In this document: positions 1-9,099 of the stretch, in pieces | How the letters are laid out: the number at the start of each line of letters is the position of its first letter | Position numbering within the stretch: position 1 is the stretch's first letter | The notes under the pieces: model-generated | Seen by the model: only the letters and a program-made list of their open reading frames with translations | Told to the model about the DNA's origin: nothing | The model's database searches: none | Program-made: the position numbers and the translations under genes | Source of the DNA: Embleya hyalina | GTDB taxonomy: Bacteria > Actinomycetota > Actinomycetes > Streptomycetales > Streptomycetaceae | Reading direction: 5' to 3' | DNA: 64,000 nt | NCBI RefSeq assembly: GCF_003967355.1 | Contig: NZ_BIFH01000027.1 | Location: 124,001 to 188,000, forward strand

Positions 1-1156
1 CGATCCGGTCGGCGACCGCGAGTCCGCGCAACATCGCCGGTCCGGCGAAGGCCAGCGGCCGGTCCCCGCGCATCGGCACCAGGCGGGTGTCGTGCGGGTG
101 GCCGGCGATGTCGGCGCCGGCCCGGATCCGGCGCGGGCGCGGTTCGGGGCGCCCGGACAACCGGCGCAGCAGCGGCACCGCGAGGGTGAGCATGCCGGCG
201 ACCGCCGCCAGCGGATTGCCCGGCAGGCCGACCAGATACCGCCCGGCGCCGGGGCGTTCACCGGGCAGGTGGGCGAGCAACATCGGATGCCCGGGGCGGA
301 CCGCGACACCGTCCACGAGGACGTCCGCGGCCAGCTCGGCGAGCAGCCTGTGCACGTGGTCGCGCGGACCGTCGGCGGTACCGCCGGTGGTGATCACCAC
401 GTCGGCCCGCGACCCGCTCACGTGGGCGCGCAGCGTGTCCGGGTTGTCCCCGACCCGGCGCACCCGCAGCAGATCGGCGCCCAGGGTGCGCAACCACGGC
501 GTGATCAGCGGGCCCAGCGCGTCCCGGATCCGACCCTCCCGAGGCAGCCCGGAGTCCAGCAACTCGTCGCCGAGCACCAGCAGTTCCACCCGCGGCCGGT
601 CCACCACGACCAGTTCGTCGTAGCCCGACGCGGCGGCCAGGCCGGTCACCCCGGGGGTGACCGTGGTACCCGCCGGCAGCAGTTCGTCGCCGCGTCGGCA
701 CTCCTGCCCGCACGCGCGGATGTCGGTGCCCTGCTGGATGTGCGCGTCGGCGAAGAGCGTGCGGCCCTCGACCCGGCTCTGCTCGCTGCGCAGCACGGCG
801 GTGGCCCCGTGCGGCACCCGCGCGCCGGTGGCGATCTCCACCGCGTCCCCGTCGCGCATCACCCCGATCTCGCCGCCCGAGTCGCCCGCGAGCAACCGGC
901 CGCGCACCCGCCACGGCCCGGGACCGGCGACCGCCCAGCCGTCCATGGCGGAGGTGTCGAAGGAGGGCAGATCGGTGAGCGCGACGATGGGCCGGGCCAG
1001 CACGTGATCGCGCGCGTGGTGCAGGGTGCGCGAGACCGCGGGCAGCGGTCGCCCGGCCGCGCGGGCGGTGGCCCGGGCCTCCGGCCAGCCGAGCGCCGAC
1101 GGCACCGGCGCATGCGGTTCGGGGCGCGGCACGGTCCGGCTCTCCCGAGGGACCAT
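1..1156 (-). CDS. moeA: Molybdopterin molybdenumtransferase MoeA (3' end cut by window)
   Basis: This enzyme inserts molybdate into adenylylated molybdopterin in the last step of molybdenum cofactor synthesis, in the cytoplasm. Reading leftward from ATG at 1154-1156, the protein shows the family's early MDGW signature, a central TGGT run followed by GPRDHV, and an LPGNP motif near the end. About 385 residues are visible; MoeA is usually about 400, so only the extreme C-terminus lies beyond base 1. The start codon overlaps the TGA stop of the upstream mobA fusion by one base, so the two are likely translationally coupled. The reading frame is open throughout. Confidence 0.93.
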   Translation of the reverse strand, partial: MVPRESRTVPRPEPHAPVPSALGWPEARATARAAGRPLPAVSRTLHHARDHVLARPIVALTDLPSFDTSAMDGWAVAGPGPWRVRGRLLAGDSGGEIGVMRDGDAVEIATGARVPHGATAVLRSEQSRVEGRTLFADAHIQQGTDIRACGQECRRGDELLPAGTTVTPGVTGLAAASGYDELVVVDRPRVELLVLGDELLDSGLPREGRIRDALGPLITPWLRTLGADLLRVRRVGDNPDTLRAHVSGSRADVVITTGGTADGPRDHVHRLLAELAADVLVDGVAVRPGHPMLLAHLPGERPGAGRYLVGLPGNPLAAVAGMLTLAVPLLRRLSGRPEPRPRRIRAGADIAGHPHDTRLVPMRGDRPLAFAGPAMLRGLAVADRI

Positions 1157-2022
1157 CAGGCGTCCGGTTCGGCGTCGGGGCCCCGGCGCTCGGCGAGTTC
1201 GCGCGCCTGCCGCAACGCCTCGGCCACCGCGTCGGCGCCGCCGCCGCGCATGGCCGCGGCGTAACCGACCAGGAAGGAGGTGAGCGGCGCGGCGGGTCGC
1301 TGCACGTTGTGCGCCGCCACCCGGGTCATGTCGAGCAGCGCCGCGATGTCCACGTCCAACTCGATGCCCAGTTCCTGCTTGACCGCTTCGGTCCACTCGT
1401 CCAGGCCAGTCATGTCTCTCCTCTTCGGGGCTGTGTCCATCCTCCCCGACCGTGCTCGCGCGTCGCGCACATCCGCCCAGGTGTCGCAGTCGAAGGCGGC
1501 GTCGGGACCGGCCTGGATCCGGCGCGTCGCCAGCGGGCCGACCACCCGGCGCAGCGCCGCCCCGGCGGGCTCGCCCAGGCCGGCCAGCGCGGCGCGAAGC
1601 TCGGCGGTGCGGTAGGCGGCGAGCAGGTACTGGTCGCGCCCGTCGGCGTCCACCGCGACCACGCCGGCCGGCGCGTCCGGCTCCCGGTCGGGGCCCAGCG
1701 CGGCCACCAGGCGGTCGAGCAACGCGGCCGACAGGAACGGCAGATCGGCCGCGAGCAGGACGACCGTGTCGGCCCGCACGGCGGGCAGCGCGGCGGCGAG
1801 CGCGGCCACCGGGCCGCCGCCGGGCGGGTCCTCGCGCACCCACACCACCTCGCGGCGGGTCGGTCGGCGCGGGCCCACCACGATGGTGCGCTCGGCGCCG
1901 GCCGCCGCGGCGAGCACCCGGTCGAGCAGCGGGACACCGGCCACGAGCAGGCCCGGCTTGTCCGCGCCGGCCAGCCGCCGGGCCGCGCCGCCGGCGAGCA
2001 CGATGGCGTCGTGGCCGCTCAT
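1156..2022 (-). CDS. mobA: Molybdenum cofactor guanylyltransferase (MobA) fused to a DUF6457 domain
   Basis: The N-terminal ~190 residues are a nucleotidyltransferase with the signature LAGGAARRLAGADKPGL at residues 8-24 and an ADLPF metal-binding stretch. MobA attaches GMP to molybdopterin. After a short linker the same frame continues into a ~90-residue helical DUF6457 domain beginning near MTGLDEWTEAVKQ, a family often encoded by its own gene beside mobA; here no stop separates them. The start is ATG at 2020-2022, overlapping the stop of the upstream methyltransferase gene. The coupling with moeA fits a cofactor operon. The function of DUF6457 is unknown; an internal start at that methionine could also yield it separately. 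Confidence 0.88.
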   Translation of the reverse strand: MSGHDAIVLAGGAARRLAGADKPGLLVAGVPLLDRVLAAAAGAERTIVVGPRRPTRREVVWVREDPPGGGPVAALAAALPAVRADTVVLLAADLPFLSAALLDRLVAALGPDREPDAPAGVVAVDADGRDQYLLAAYRTAELRAALAGLGEPAGAALRRVVGPLATRRIQAGPDAAFDCDTWADVRDARARSGRMDTAPKRRDMTGLDEWTEAVKQELGIELDVDIAALLDMTRVAAHNVQRPAAPLTSFLVGYAAAMRGGGADAVAEALRQARELAERRGPDAEPDA

Positions 2023-2765
2023 GCCGGCGCGTTCGCGGAGGTGCAGGACCAGCGGAAGAGGGTCATCCCGACACTGGTGGCCAGGTTGTAGCTGGAGACC
2101 TTCGGCCGCATCGGGATGGCCACACGTCGGTCGGCCCGCCCGCGCAACACCGCGGAGACGCCGTGTCGTTCGGTGCCGAAGGCGAGGACCGCGTCGTCGG
2201 GGATCCCGGTCGCCCGCAGGTCGTCGCCCTCGGGGTCGAGCACGAACAGCGGCCCGTCGGGCAGTTCGTCGAGACCGACCCGGGCGACCTCGGTGGCGAA
2301 GTGCAGCCCCGCGCTGCCCCGGATCACGTGCGGATGCCACGGGTCGAGGTCGCCGGTGGTCAGCACGGCGGCGGCGCCGAATCCGGCGGCCAGCCGGATC
2401 ACCGCCCCGACGTTGCCCAGGTTGCGCGGGTTCTCCAGGAGCACCACGGGCGCGGTGCGCTCGCCCGAAGGCGCCGGTTCGGGACGCCGGGCGAACGCGA
2501 GCACCCCGGTGGGACTGCCGCGCGGGACCAGTTCGCGCAGCAGGGGTTCCGGCACCTCGATCGCCGTCTCGTCCAGGTGTTCGCCCACGTCGGCCGCGAG
2601 TTCGTCGGCGAGCGCGCGGACCGCGGCCCGATCCGTGGTCACCACCAGGGAAACCTCCGCGCCGAACCGCAGTGCGTGCTTGACCGCGTGGAAGCCGTCG
2701 AGCAGCACCGTCCCGGGCGTCGCGGCCAGCCGGCGCACCCGGGCATCGACGTCGTGGGGGTCCAT
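2019..2765 (-). CDS. TrmH/SpoU-family RNA 2'-O-methyltransferase
   Basis: This 248-residue protein matches the SPOUT (knotted) class of RNA ribose methyltransferases. Three family motifs are visible in order: NPRNLGNVGAVIR (about residues 130-142), a GTERHGVS loop, and the C-terminal SYNLATSVGM knot. An N-terminal substrate-binding region of about 100 residues precedes them. It should transfer a methyl group from S-adenosylmethionine to a ribose in tRNA or rRNA; the exact target cannot be read from sequence. It overlaps mobA by four bases (ATGA), so it probably heads the mobA-moeA transcript although the roles differ. Confidence 0.9.
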   Translation of the reverse strand: MDPHDVDARVRRLAATPGTVLLDGFHAVKHALRFGAEVSLVVTTDRAAVRALADELAADVGEHLDETAIEVPEPLLRELVPRGSPTGVLAFARRPEPAPSGERTAPVVLLENPRNLGNVGAVIRLAAGFGAAAVLTTGDLDPWHPHVIRGSAGLHFATEVARVGLDELPDGPLFVLDPEGDDLRATGIPDDAVLAFGTERHGVSAVLRGRADRRVAIPMRPKVSSYNLATSVGMTLFRWSCTSANAPA

Positions 2766-2841
2766 GGCAGCAGCCTAGAACGCGACTCGCCCCCGCCCCG
2801 ACCGGCGTGGCGCGGATCGGGGCGGGGCGCGGCTGCCTCGG

Positions 2842-4137
2842 TCAGGCCCGACTCGCGGTCGGCGACAACCCCGCCGGCCCGTCGGACGCGGGCGGCACGG
2901 CCGGCGGCCGGGGATCGGCCGGCGCCCGCGCCGGCGCGGCGGGCCCGCGGCGCAACCGGGCCGTGAGCCGCCCGATCACCCGCGAGCGGGTCCAGATCAG
3001 GAACGCGGTGGGCAGGAACAGCGCGTCGCCCACCGACATCGACGCGGAGAACGCGGGCAGGCCGAGCAGGACGGCGATGCCGAAGTGCATGCCGAGCAGG
3101 ATCACGATCGCGACGTACTTGACCCGCTTCGCGAACAGCATGAAGACGAAGCCGACCTGGATGAACACCGTGAGGTAGGAAATCAGCACGCCCATCTCGG
3201 TGTTCGCGGCGAGCGTGTGGCTGACTCCGGGCCACGGCGCGAAGTACTCCAGGTTCAGCACGTAGTGCATCGCCGTGCCGTCCTGCCAGTACGAGCCCTG
3301 CACCTTGTAGAGGCCGGCCGCGCCGTAGATGAAGCACACCTCGGCGGCGATCACGAACAGCGCGCAGTTGTGGATCGCGGTGACCAGGCCGGCCCGTACC
3401 TGCTCCACCTCGCGCGGCAGTCGCCACAGCGCGCCGAAGACGACGAGGATCCCGGGGAGCCAGATCCATCGGCACACGAACGCGAAGGAGAACTCGGGGT
3501 GCACGGCCCACGAGTCGCCCCGGCAGGTGGTGCCCAGCACGACCATGGCGATCAGCCCGACGAGCACCCCGACCTCGTGCCCGGGACCGGTACCGGGGCG
3601 CACCCCGGTGCGGCGGGCCCGGCGGGCGTCGAGCGACCACACCCGTCCGCAGGCGGCGAAGGCGAGGTAGATCGACATCAGCAGCAGGACGGTGTCGCCG
3701 CCGTCGGTCATCAGGATGGAGCGGCTGTTGAAGGACACCACCATGACGGCGAACAGGATGCTCGTCGCCCGGGTGTGCCAGCCGAGCACGAACAGCGCGC
3801 TGACCACGATGGCGGCCAGGTAGACGCCCTCGAACCACCAGCGCGAGTCGCTTTCGAGCAGCAGGCTCACGCCCTCGATGCCGTTCAGCAACTCCCGGGC
3901 CATGTCCGGCGACCAGGCCGACCGATCACCCCAGATCTCCCGGCGGTTGAGGTACTCGCGGAGCAGGCTGACCAGGAACACCAGGCCGTAGCCGATCCGC
4001 AGCAGCGCCGCCTGGTGCACCGCGAAGGTGCGCGTACTGATCGCGTCCAAGGCCCCGACCAGCGCGCGGCCGACGGCGTCCTCCACGCGGCGGAACGGGC
4101 TCGCCGCGCCGGGCGACTGCGCCTCACCGGAAGTCAT
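2842..4137 (-). CDS. HTTM-domain membrane protein (vitamin K carboxylase-like)
   Basis: A 431-residue polytopic membrane protein with the HTTM (horizontally transferred transmembrane) fold related to vitamin K-dependent gamma-carboxylase. Hydrophobic segments recur from about residue 45 to 380; diagnostic runs include LLRIGYGLVFLVSLLREYLNRR and a WWFEGVY stretch. The C-terminus is a Pro/Ala-rich cytosolic tail. Bacterial HTTM proteins have no settled substrate. The start overlaps the end of the upstream DUF5819 gene by 14 bases, and the pair is commonly adjacent in Streptomyces, suggesting a shared membrane complex (inference). Confidence 0.85.
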   Translation of the reverse strand: MTSGEAQSPGAASPFRRVEDAVGRALVGALDAISTRTFAVHQAALLRIGYGLVFLVSLLREYLNRREIWGDRSAWSPDMARELLNGIEGVSLLLESDSRWWFEGVYLAAIVVSALFVLGWHTRATSILFAVMVVSFNSRSILMTDGGDTVLLLMSIYLAFAACGRVWSLDARRARRTGVRPGTGPGHEVGVLVGLIAMVVLGTTCRGDSWAVHPEFSFAFVCRWIWLPGILVVFGALWRLPREVEQVRAGLVTAIHNCALFVIAAEVCFIYGAAGLYKVQGSYWQDGTAMHYVLNLEYFAPWPGVSHTLAANTEMGVLISYLTVFIQVGFVFMLFAKRVKYVAIVILLGMHFGIAVLLGLPAFSASMSVGDALFLPTAFLIWTRSRVIGRLTARLRRGPAAPARAPADPRPPAVPPASDGPAGLSPTASRA

Positions 4138-4948
4138 CGGGCTTCGTCTCCCACCAACCGAGCGTGCGGTACGAGGTCGTCGGCGCGGGGCTCGCGTCGG
4201 GCTTGCCGATCGCCGTGGTCGCGACCCGGATCCGGATGGACTCCAGCGAGCGGTTCAGGCCCGCGTCCTGGAACCGGTGCACCACGATCCGGCGCAGGTA
4301 GCGCTGGGTCAGCGGGCCGCGACTGCCGATCGCCGACTCGTCCTTGGCGTCGTGGCTGTCGGAGTAGCTGGACCAGGCGCGCCGGATCATGTTCTGGTCG
4401 GCCTTGCTCGGATACGGATTTCCCCGGATGTGGTTCAGGTCGTCCAGGGTCAGGTCGGACCAGTCCGACTCGACGACCCCGCCGTCCGGACCGCGCACCC
4501 GCGACTGTGCCTGCACGCGGAAGTTCTCCGACATCGGATTGGGCGCGAACAGCGCCCAGTTCTGCTCGAAGTAGGGGTAGACCCAGGTTCCGGTCTCCTT
4601 CTGGTACTCCTTGGTCAGCGCGTTGCTCGGCGCCACGTGCAGGAACACGAAGAAGACGTGTACGAGGGTCACCAGGATCGCGAGGACGGCGAACACCGCC
4701 GTGACCGAGCGCACCGCGATCGACCGGCGCTCCTCGGCGGGCACCGCCGTGTCGGTCGGCACGTCGACGGGGGAACGCTCCCCCGCCTGTTCCGGGATGC
4801 GGACGGCGGGCGATGGTGTGCCGGGTGCCGGACCCGAATCCGTCGTCGGTCCGCCGGTCGCGGTGCCCACCGCCGCCGCCCCGGACTCGACTTCCGGCTT
4901 CGACCGATCCACCGGTTGCCCGGGCACCGCGTCGTCAGGCGACTGCAT
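4124..4948 (-). CDS. DUF5819 family membrane protein
   Basis: The start chosen is ATG at 4946-4948 (MQSPDD), which has a GGGAGAG ribosome binding site just upstream; an open frame continues further up but lacks one. The 274-residue product has a disordered Pro/Ala/Thr-rich N-terminus of about 85 residues, one transmembrane helix (AVFAVLAILVTLVHVFFVFLHV), then a soluble domain with the family's hallmark NWALFAPNPM run, which should lie outside the membrane. DUF5819 proteins are of unknown function and normally sit beside HTTM proteins, as here. A role as extracytoplasmic partner of the HTTM protein is inference. Confidence 0.83.
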   Translation of the reverse strand: MQSPDDAVPGQPVDRSKPEVESGAAAVGTATGGPTTDSGPAPGTPSPAVRIPEQAGERSPVDVPTDTAVPAEERRSIAVRSVTAVFAVLAILVTLVHVFFVFLHVAPSNALTKEYQKETGTWVYPYFEQNWALFAPNPMSENFRVQAQSRVRGPDGGVVESDWSDLTLDDLNHIRGNPYPSKADQNMIRRAWSSYSDSHDAKDESAIGSRGPLTQRYLRRIVVHRFQDAGLNRSLESIRIRVATTAIGKPDASPAPTTSYRTLGWWETKPDDFR

Positions 4949-5072
4949 GCCTCTCCCGTGGTCGATGGGTCCGATCCGGACCCGTGCGCCCGGCACGCTA
5001 CCGGGTCCGGTCGGCGGGGCGTACCGAAACCACCGCCGACCACCCGTTCCCCACGGGTTCCGCGACCTCGAC

Positions 5073-6719
5073 TCACAGGTCCAGCACATGCTCCCGGTCG
5101 TGCGCGCGGTAGCGTCCGATCAGCTCTTCCCGCCCGGCGTCGTCGAGCGGGCGGTACGCCCCCTCGCGCCCGGGACGCCACCACACCTCGCCCGCCGTCC
5201 GGAATCCCTCGCGGCGCAGTCCGACCTTGTGCACCTTGTTGGTCGCGGTGGTCGGCACCGTGTCCACCACCCGCACGAACGTCGGCGCCATCTTGGTGCC
5301 CAGGTCCGGCTGTTCGGCGATGAACGCGGCGAACTCCTCGGGGTCGAAGGCGGCCCCTTCGCGCACCTGCGCCGCCGCCATCACCAGGTCCCCGGTCACC
5401 GGGTCCGGCACCCCGTACACGACCACCACCTCGAACGGCGCGTGCCGGGCGAGGATGCCCTCGATCGTGGCCACCGCGAGGTTCTCCCCGTCCACCCGCA
5501 GCTTGTCGTCCGCCCGCGCGGCGAAGTAGAGATAGCCGGCCGCGTCCCGGTAGAAGTGGTCGCCCGTCCAGTAGCGGCCATCCCGGGACCGGGCCGCCGA
5601 CGCCTGCTCGTTGCGCCAGTAGCCCTCGAACCCGCTGCGCCCGGTGTTGACCAGCTCGCCGATCGCGGCGTCCCCGTTGACCAGCCGACCCGCCGCGTCG
5701 AACTCGGCCCGCGCGCACTCCTCGCCGGTCGCCGGATCCAGCACCGCGGCGTGCTCCGGACACGGCCCGACCGCGCCCGGGGGCGTCCCGGGCCGCCGGT
5801 TGACGCTCATCCCGCCCTCCGAGGAGCCGTACCCCTCGGTCAGCGGGCATCCGAAGCGCGCCTCGAAGCGCGCCATGTCCACCGCGCCCGCCTCGGTGCC
5901 GAACCCGGCCCGCAGCGGGTTGTCCCGGTCGTCGGGTCGCTCGGGGGTGGCCAGCAGATACGAGATCGCGCGCCCGACGTAGGTGAAGTAGGACGCGCCG
6001 TAGCGGCGGATGTCCGGCAGGAACGCCGACGCGGAGAACCGGCGGCGCAACGCGACCGCGCCACCCGCGCGCAGCGCCGGCGCCCAGTTCGCCATCAGCG
6101 CGTTGCCGTGGAACATCGGCATGCACACGTAGTTGACGTCGTTTGGGCCGAAGCCGAACTGCGCGGTCAGCGCGGTGCCCGCGCCGGCCAACCGGCCCTG
6201 CGAACAGATCACGCCCTTGGGCGCGCCGGTGGAGCCGGAGGTGAACACGATCAGCAGCCGATCCGACGGCTCGACGGTCGAGGTGGGCAGCGCGGCGTCC
6301 GCGTACGGCCGCAGCAGCTCGGCGTAGCCGGGGTCGTCGACCACCAGGATCCGCTCCGCCGGGATGCCCAGGTCCAATCCGTCGAGCAGCGGCAGGTGCG
6401 CCCGCTCGGTGACCAGGACGGCGCACTCGGCGTGGGTGATGTCGCGGGCCAGTTCCGCGCCGCGGCGCGTCGAGTTCACTCCCACGAGGGTGGCGCCCGC
6501 CACGGCCGCGGCGGACAACCAGAGCGGGAATTCGGGCACGTTGTCGAGCAGGACCCCCACGTGCGGCTCGACCCCGCGCGGCAGCAGGTCGGCGAGCAGC
6601 GCGGCCCGGGCGGCGGCGTCGCGGGCGATCCGGTCGTGCGTCCAGGTCAGGTCCTCGAAGTGCAGTCCGGTCCGTTCGTCGCCCCATTGGCGATGTACGA
6701 GTTCCGCGATCGTCACCAT
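5073..6719 (-). CDS. AMP-binding fatty acid--CoA ligase (FadD type)
   Basis: A 548-residue adenylate-forming enzyme. The phosphate-binding loop VFTSGSTGAPKG lies near residue 160, the YGSSEGG motif near the middle, the YWTGDHFYRD hinge region further on, and the C-terminal catalytic lysine region ends with NKVHKVGLRREG. It should activate a carboxylic acid, probably a fatty or related acid, to an acyl-AMP and then the CoA thioester. The overall layout resembles actinobacterial FadD17-like ligases. The start is ATG at 6717-6719. It is transcribed away from a thioesterase gene across a 162-bp gap containing repeats that could be an operator. Substrate range is unknown. Confidence 0.88.
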   Translation of the reverse strand: MVTIAELVHRQWGDERTGLHFEDLTWTHDRIARDAAARAALLADLLPRGVEPHVGVLLDNVPEFPLWLSAAAVAGATLVGVNSTRRGAELARDITHAECAVLVTERAHLPLLDGLDLGIPAERILVVDDPGYAELLRPYADAALPTSTVEPSDRLLIVFTSGSTGAPKGVICSQGRLAGAGTALTAQFGFGPNDVNYVCMPMFHGNALMANWAPALRAGGAVALRRRFSASAFLPDIRRYGASYFTYVGRAISYLLATPERPDDRDNPLRAGFGTEAGAVDMARFEARFGCPLTEGYGSSEGGMSVNRRPGTPPGAVGPCPEHAAVLDPATGEECARAEFDAAGRLVNGDAAIGELVNTGRSGFEGYWRNEQASAARSRDGRYWTGDHFYRDAAGYLYFAARADDKLRVDGENLAVATIEGILARHAPFEVVVVYGVPDPVTGDLVMAAAQVREGAAFDPEEFAAFIAEQPDLGTKMAPTFVRVVDTVPTTATNKVHKVGLRREGFRTAGEVWWRPGREGAYRPLDDAGREELIGRYRAHDREHVLDL

Positions 6720-6752
6720 GCCGCACTCCCTCACCGCGATCCGGCCGCGCCG

Positions 6753-6786
6753 GATCTGATAGACCGTTAGATCTGATGCACCGTCA
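6753..6786. repeat. Tandem 17-bp direct repeat in a divergent promoter region
   Basis: Two head-to-tail copies, 6753-6769 and 6770-6786, each begin GATCTGAT and match at 14 of 17 positions. They lie between the divergent acyl-CoA ligase and thioesterase genes. Just downstream, 6802-6807 TTCTTG and 6815-6820 CAAGAA form a small inverted repeat. Such arrays often bind a regulator of both genes; which protein binds is unknown. Confidence 0.5.
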
Positions 6787-6881
6787 TATTCTTGGCCCGC
6801 ATTCTTGGCAAGATCAAGAACCGCGTCGCGGAGGATGGGCATTCTCGGCAGGTTCCAGCAAAGTGTCACGAAGGGACGGGC

Positions 6882-7571
6882 ATGAACTCGAACACCAGGC
6901 CGCTGCCGCCGGCCTCGGCCACCGCCCTCGCCGAACTGATGGCCGGCACCCTGCCCGGGCCGGAGAGCGTGACCCCGGAGGCGCTCGACCTCGCGGACCG
7001 GGTGCGGGATCTGGTCGAGGCGGTGGTGTGGACCGACGTGGACGCGGCGGTACGCGCGGACGCGGCCGGGCGGATCGCCGAGCTGACCGCGCTGCTCGGC
7101 GCGGCCCGCCGTCCGCAGGCGGTCTCGCTGATCCGGTACCCGGACGGCCGGCTGGAGCACCTGACCCAGATGGGCTCGGGACGGCTCAACCCACAGGCGC
7201 CCCGGCTGGTGTTCGCCGAGCCCACCCCCAGGCCCGACCCGACGGCGGAGCCCGCGTCGGTGGAGATCCACGCCCGATGCACGCTGACCGCGGCACACGG
7301 CGGCCCGCCCGCCCGCGCGCACGGCGGCATCGTGGCGGTGATCCTGGACCAGCTCCTCGGGGTGGCCGCGGCCGCGGCCGGGGCGCCCGGGCTGACCGCC
7401 GGCCTCGACATCCGCTACCGCCGGGCGACGCCCTACGACGTACCGCTGGAGCTGACCGGGCGCTGGACCGGCCGCGAAGGACGCAAGAGCTTCGCGACCG
7501 GTGAGATCCGCGCCGACGGGGAGGTGACCGCCGAGGCGACCGCGGTGTTCATCGCGGAACGGCGGCCCTGA
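6882..7571 (+). CDS. PaaI-family hotdog-fold thioesterase
   Basis: A 229-residue protein starting at ATG 6882, seven or so bases after a strong AAGGGACGGG site. The C-terminal ~120 residues form a hotdog thioesterase domain: an HGGIVAVILDQLLG helix (the conserved His-Gly-Gly with Asp), then LTAGLDIRYRRATPYDVPLE. The first ~90 residues are an actinobacterial extension. It should hydrolyse an acyl-CoA. It is divergent from an acyl-CoA ligase, so the two enzymes may act on the same kind of CoA ester in opposite directions (inference). Confidence 0.85.
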   Translation: MNSNTRPLPPASATALAELMAGTLPGPESVTPEALDLADRVRDLVEAVVWTDVDAAVRADAAGRIAELTALLGAARRPQAVSLIRYPDGRLEHLTQMGSGRLNPQAPRLVFAEPTPRPDPTAEPASVEIHARCTLTAAHGGPPARAHGGIVAVILDQLLGVAAAAAGAPGLTAGLDIRYRRATPYDVPLELTGRWTGREGRKSFATGEIRADGEVTAEATAVFIAERRP

Positions 7572-7614
7572 GCCCGCACGACGGTCCCGAGCAAAGGGGG
7601 CGGCGCGGCGGGCC

Positions 7615-7947
7615 TCAGACCACCGCCGGAGCCGCCTCGGTCTCGCTCACCATCGGCCGCCCCGCGGCCTCCCAGGCGAGCATCCCGCCGTCCACGTTGA
7701 TCGCGTCCCAGCCCTGTTGGCCCAGATAGTGGGTGACCTGCGCGGACCTGCCGCCCACCCGGCACATCACGTACACCCGGGTGTCGTGCGGCACCTCGTC
7801 GATCCGGTCGATCAGCGTGTTCATCGGGATGTGCCGGGCGCCGGCCACGTGACCGGCGTCCCACTCGTGCGCCTCCCGTACGTCCAGTACGAAGGCGTCG
7901 TCGGGAACCGCGGCGGCGGCCACGGCCGGCGGGGGCGACAGGTGCAT
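7615..7947 (-). CDS. Single-domain rhodanese-like sulfurtransferase
   Basis: The start is ATG at 7945-7947 with a GGAG site upstream, giving 110 residues. The fold markers are VLDVREAHEWDAGHVAGARHIP near the start and the active-site loop CRVGGRS, whose cysteine would carry the persulfide. Rhodaneses transfer sulfane sulfur; this compact GlpE-like form could supply sulfur to thiolation or cyanide detoxification. No partner gene adjacent indicates the acceptor. It converges with the thioesterase gene. Confidence 0.88.
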   Translation of the reverse strand: MHLSPPPAVAAAAVPDDAFVLDVREAHEWDAGHVAGARHIPMNTLIDRIDEVPHDTRVYVMCRVGGRSAQVTHYLGQQGWDAINVDGGMLAWEAAGRPMVSETEAAPAVV

Positions 7948-8110
7948 CGGATCTCCGGAGGTCAGGCGTCCGGAACCCGTCCGGCCGCGCTCATCGCACA
8001 TTGTCGGTCATCGGCGCCGCGCACGGGTGCCCCGAACGGGCGAACCACCCGCTCGTCGCCCCCGACACACGCGCGGGCGGGGACGGCCCGGGCACCGGCC
8101 ACGCGGCCGA

Positions 8111-8920
8111 TCACGGCACCAGCGTGCCGAGCACCTTCTCCTTCTCCGCGATGTCGTGCAGGAGCTGGTCGGCCAGATGTTCGAGCAGGCCGTCCGGGTC
8201 CTGGGGGGCGAGCTGGAGCAGTTGCCCCATCGCACCCGCCATCAGCTCCTCGCGCAGCCCGGCCAGCTCGGTGCGGCGATGGGTGAGCCAGGCCAGCCGG
8301 CTGCGCAACCACTGCCCCCGGCCCTCGGTGCCCGGACCGCTCGCGCCCTCCGGGGACGTGGCCCATTCCGTACCCAGCGCCAGCAGCTCGGTCACGTCGC
8401 CGCGCGCGTACGCGGCGTTCACCCGGGCGATGAAGGCACCCCGGCGCTGCTTCTCCTCCGCGTCCTGGACCAGGTCCGGGTGCGCCCGGCGGGCCAGCTC
8501 GCGAAACAGCTTGCGCGCCTCGGCACCGGGGCTGACCCGGTGCACCTCCGGCACCGGCATCGATTCCTCGGCCGAACCGCCCTCCGCGCCGGGCGCCCCG
8601 TCGAGGGCACCCAAAAGCGAGTCCAAGTCCGGCATGTCCGTGACCACACCACGCAATTCGACCGCGCGCCGGATATCGGCGGGATCGCCGGTGTGCGCCG
8701 CGATCGCCTCCGCGATCAAGGCGTCCAACTCGTCCAGCCGCTCGTAGAGCGGACCGAGCCGGCGGTGATGCACGATCGCCAGGTTGTCCAGCTCGACCTG
8801 AAGGGTCGTCACATCCACTTCGTCGTCGAGCAACGCGGTCTCCTCGGCGGCGACCTGTCGCTCCAACTCGGCGATTTCGGGGTCCGACCAGGGGGTCGGC
8901 GCGCTGACCTCGTCCATCAC
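8111..8920 (-). CDS. J-domain-like protein of unknown role
   Basis: A 269-residue acidic protein. Residues 15-75 look like a coiled coil rich in Glu, Leu and Ala. At residues 135-180 a KLFRELARRAHPDLVQ helix with the invariant HPD tripeptide (147-149) and a following RVNAAYARGD helix match the J-domain of DnaJ co-chaperones, which stimulate DnaK ATPase. No Gly/Phe or zinc region follows; instead the C-terminus is helical. A DnaK partner role is inference. The alternative start is the second methionine, one codon later. Confidence 0.65.
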   Translation of the reverse strand: MMDEVSAPTPWSDPEIAELERQVAAEETALLDDEVDVTTLQVELDNLAIVHHRRLGPLYERLDELDALIAEAIAAHTGDPADIRRAVELRGVVTDMPDLDSLLGALDGAPGAEGGSAEESMPVPEVHRVSPGAEARKLFRELARRAHPDLVQDAEEKQRRGAFIARVNAAYARGDVTELLALGTEWATSPEGASGPGTEGRGQWLRSRLAWLTHRRTELAGLREELMAGAMGQLLQLAPQDPDGLLEHLADQLLHDIAEKEKVLGTLVP

Positions 8921-9099
8921 GTCCCTTGTGTGCTGTTCTGTTCCCGCGCGACACCGGCCGGCGGGCGCGTCTGCCGGACTTTGAAGATCAAATCACTCGC
9001 AACACCCCCCAGCAGCCTATGTGGTAGGGCAGCATGGTCAGGCCGTCCCTGGCCAGTCGATCCAACAAAGCAGTTGGCTAGAGGGGATAAGATCCAGCC

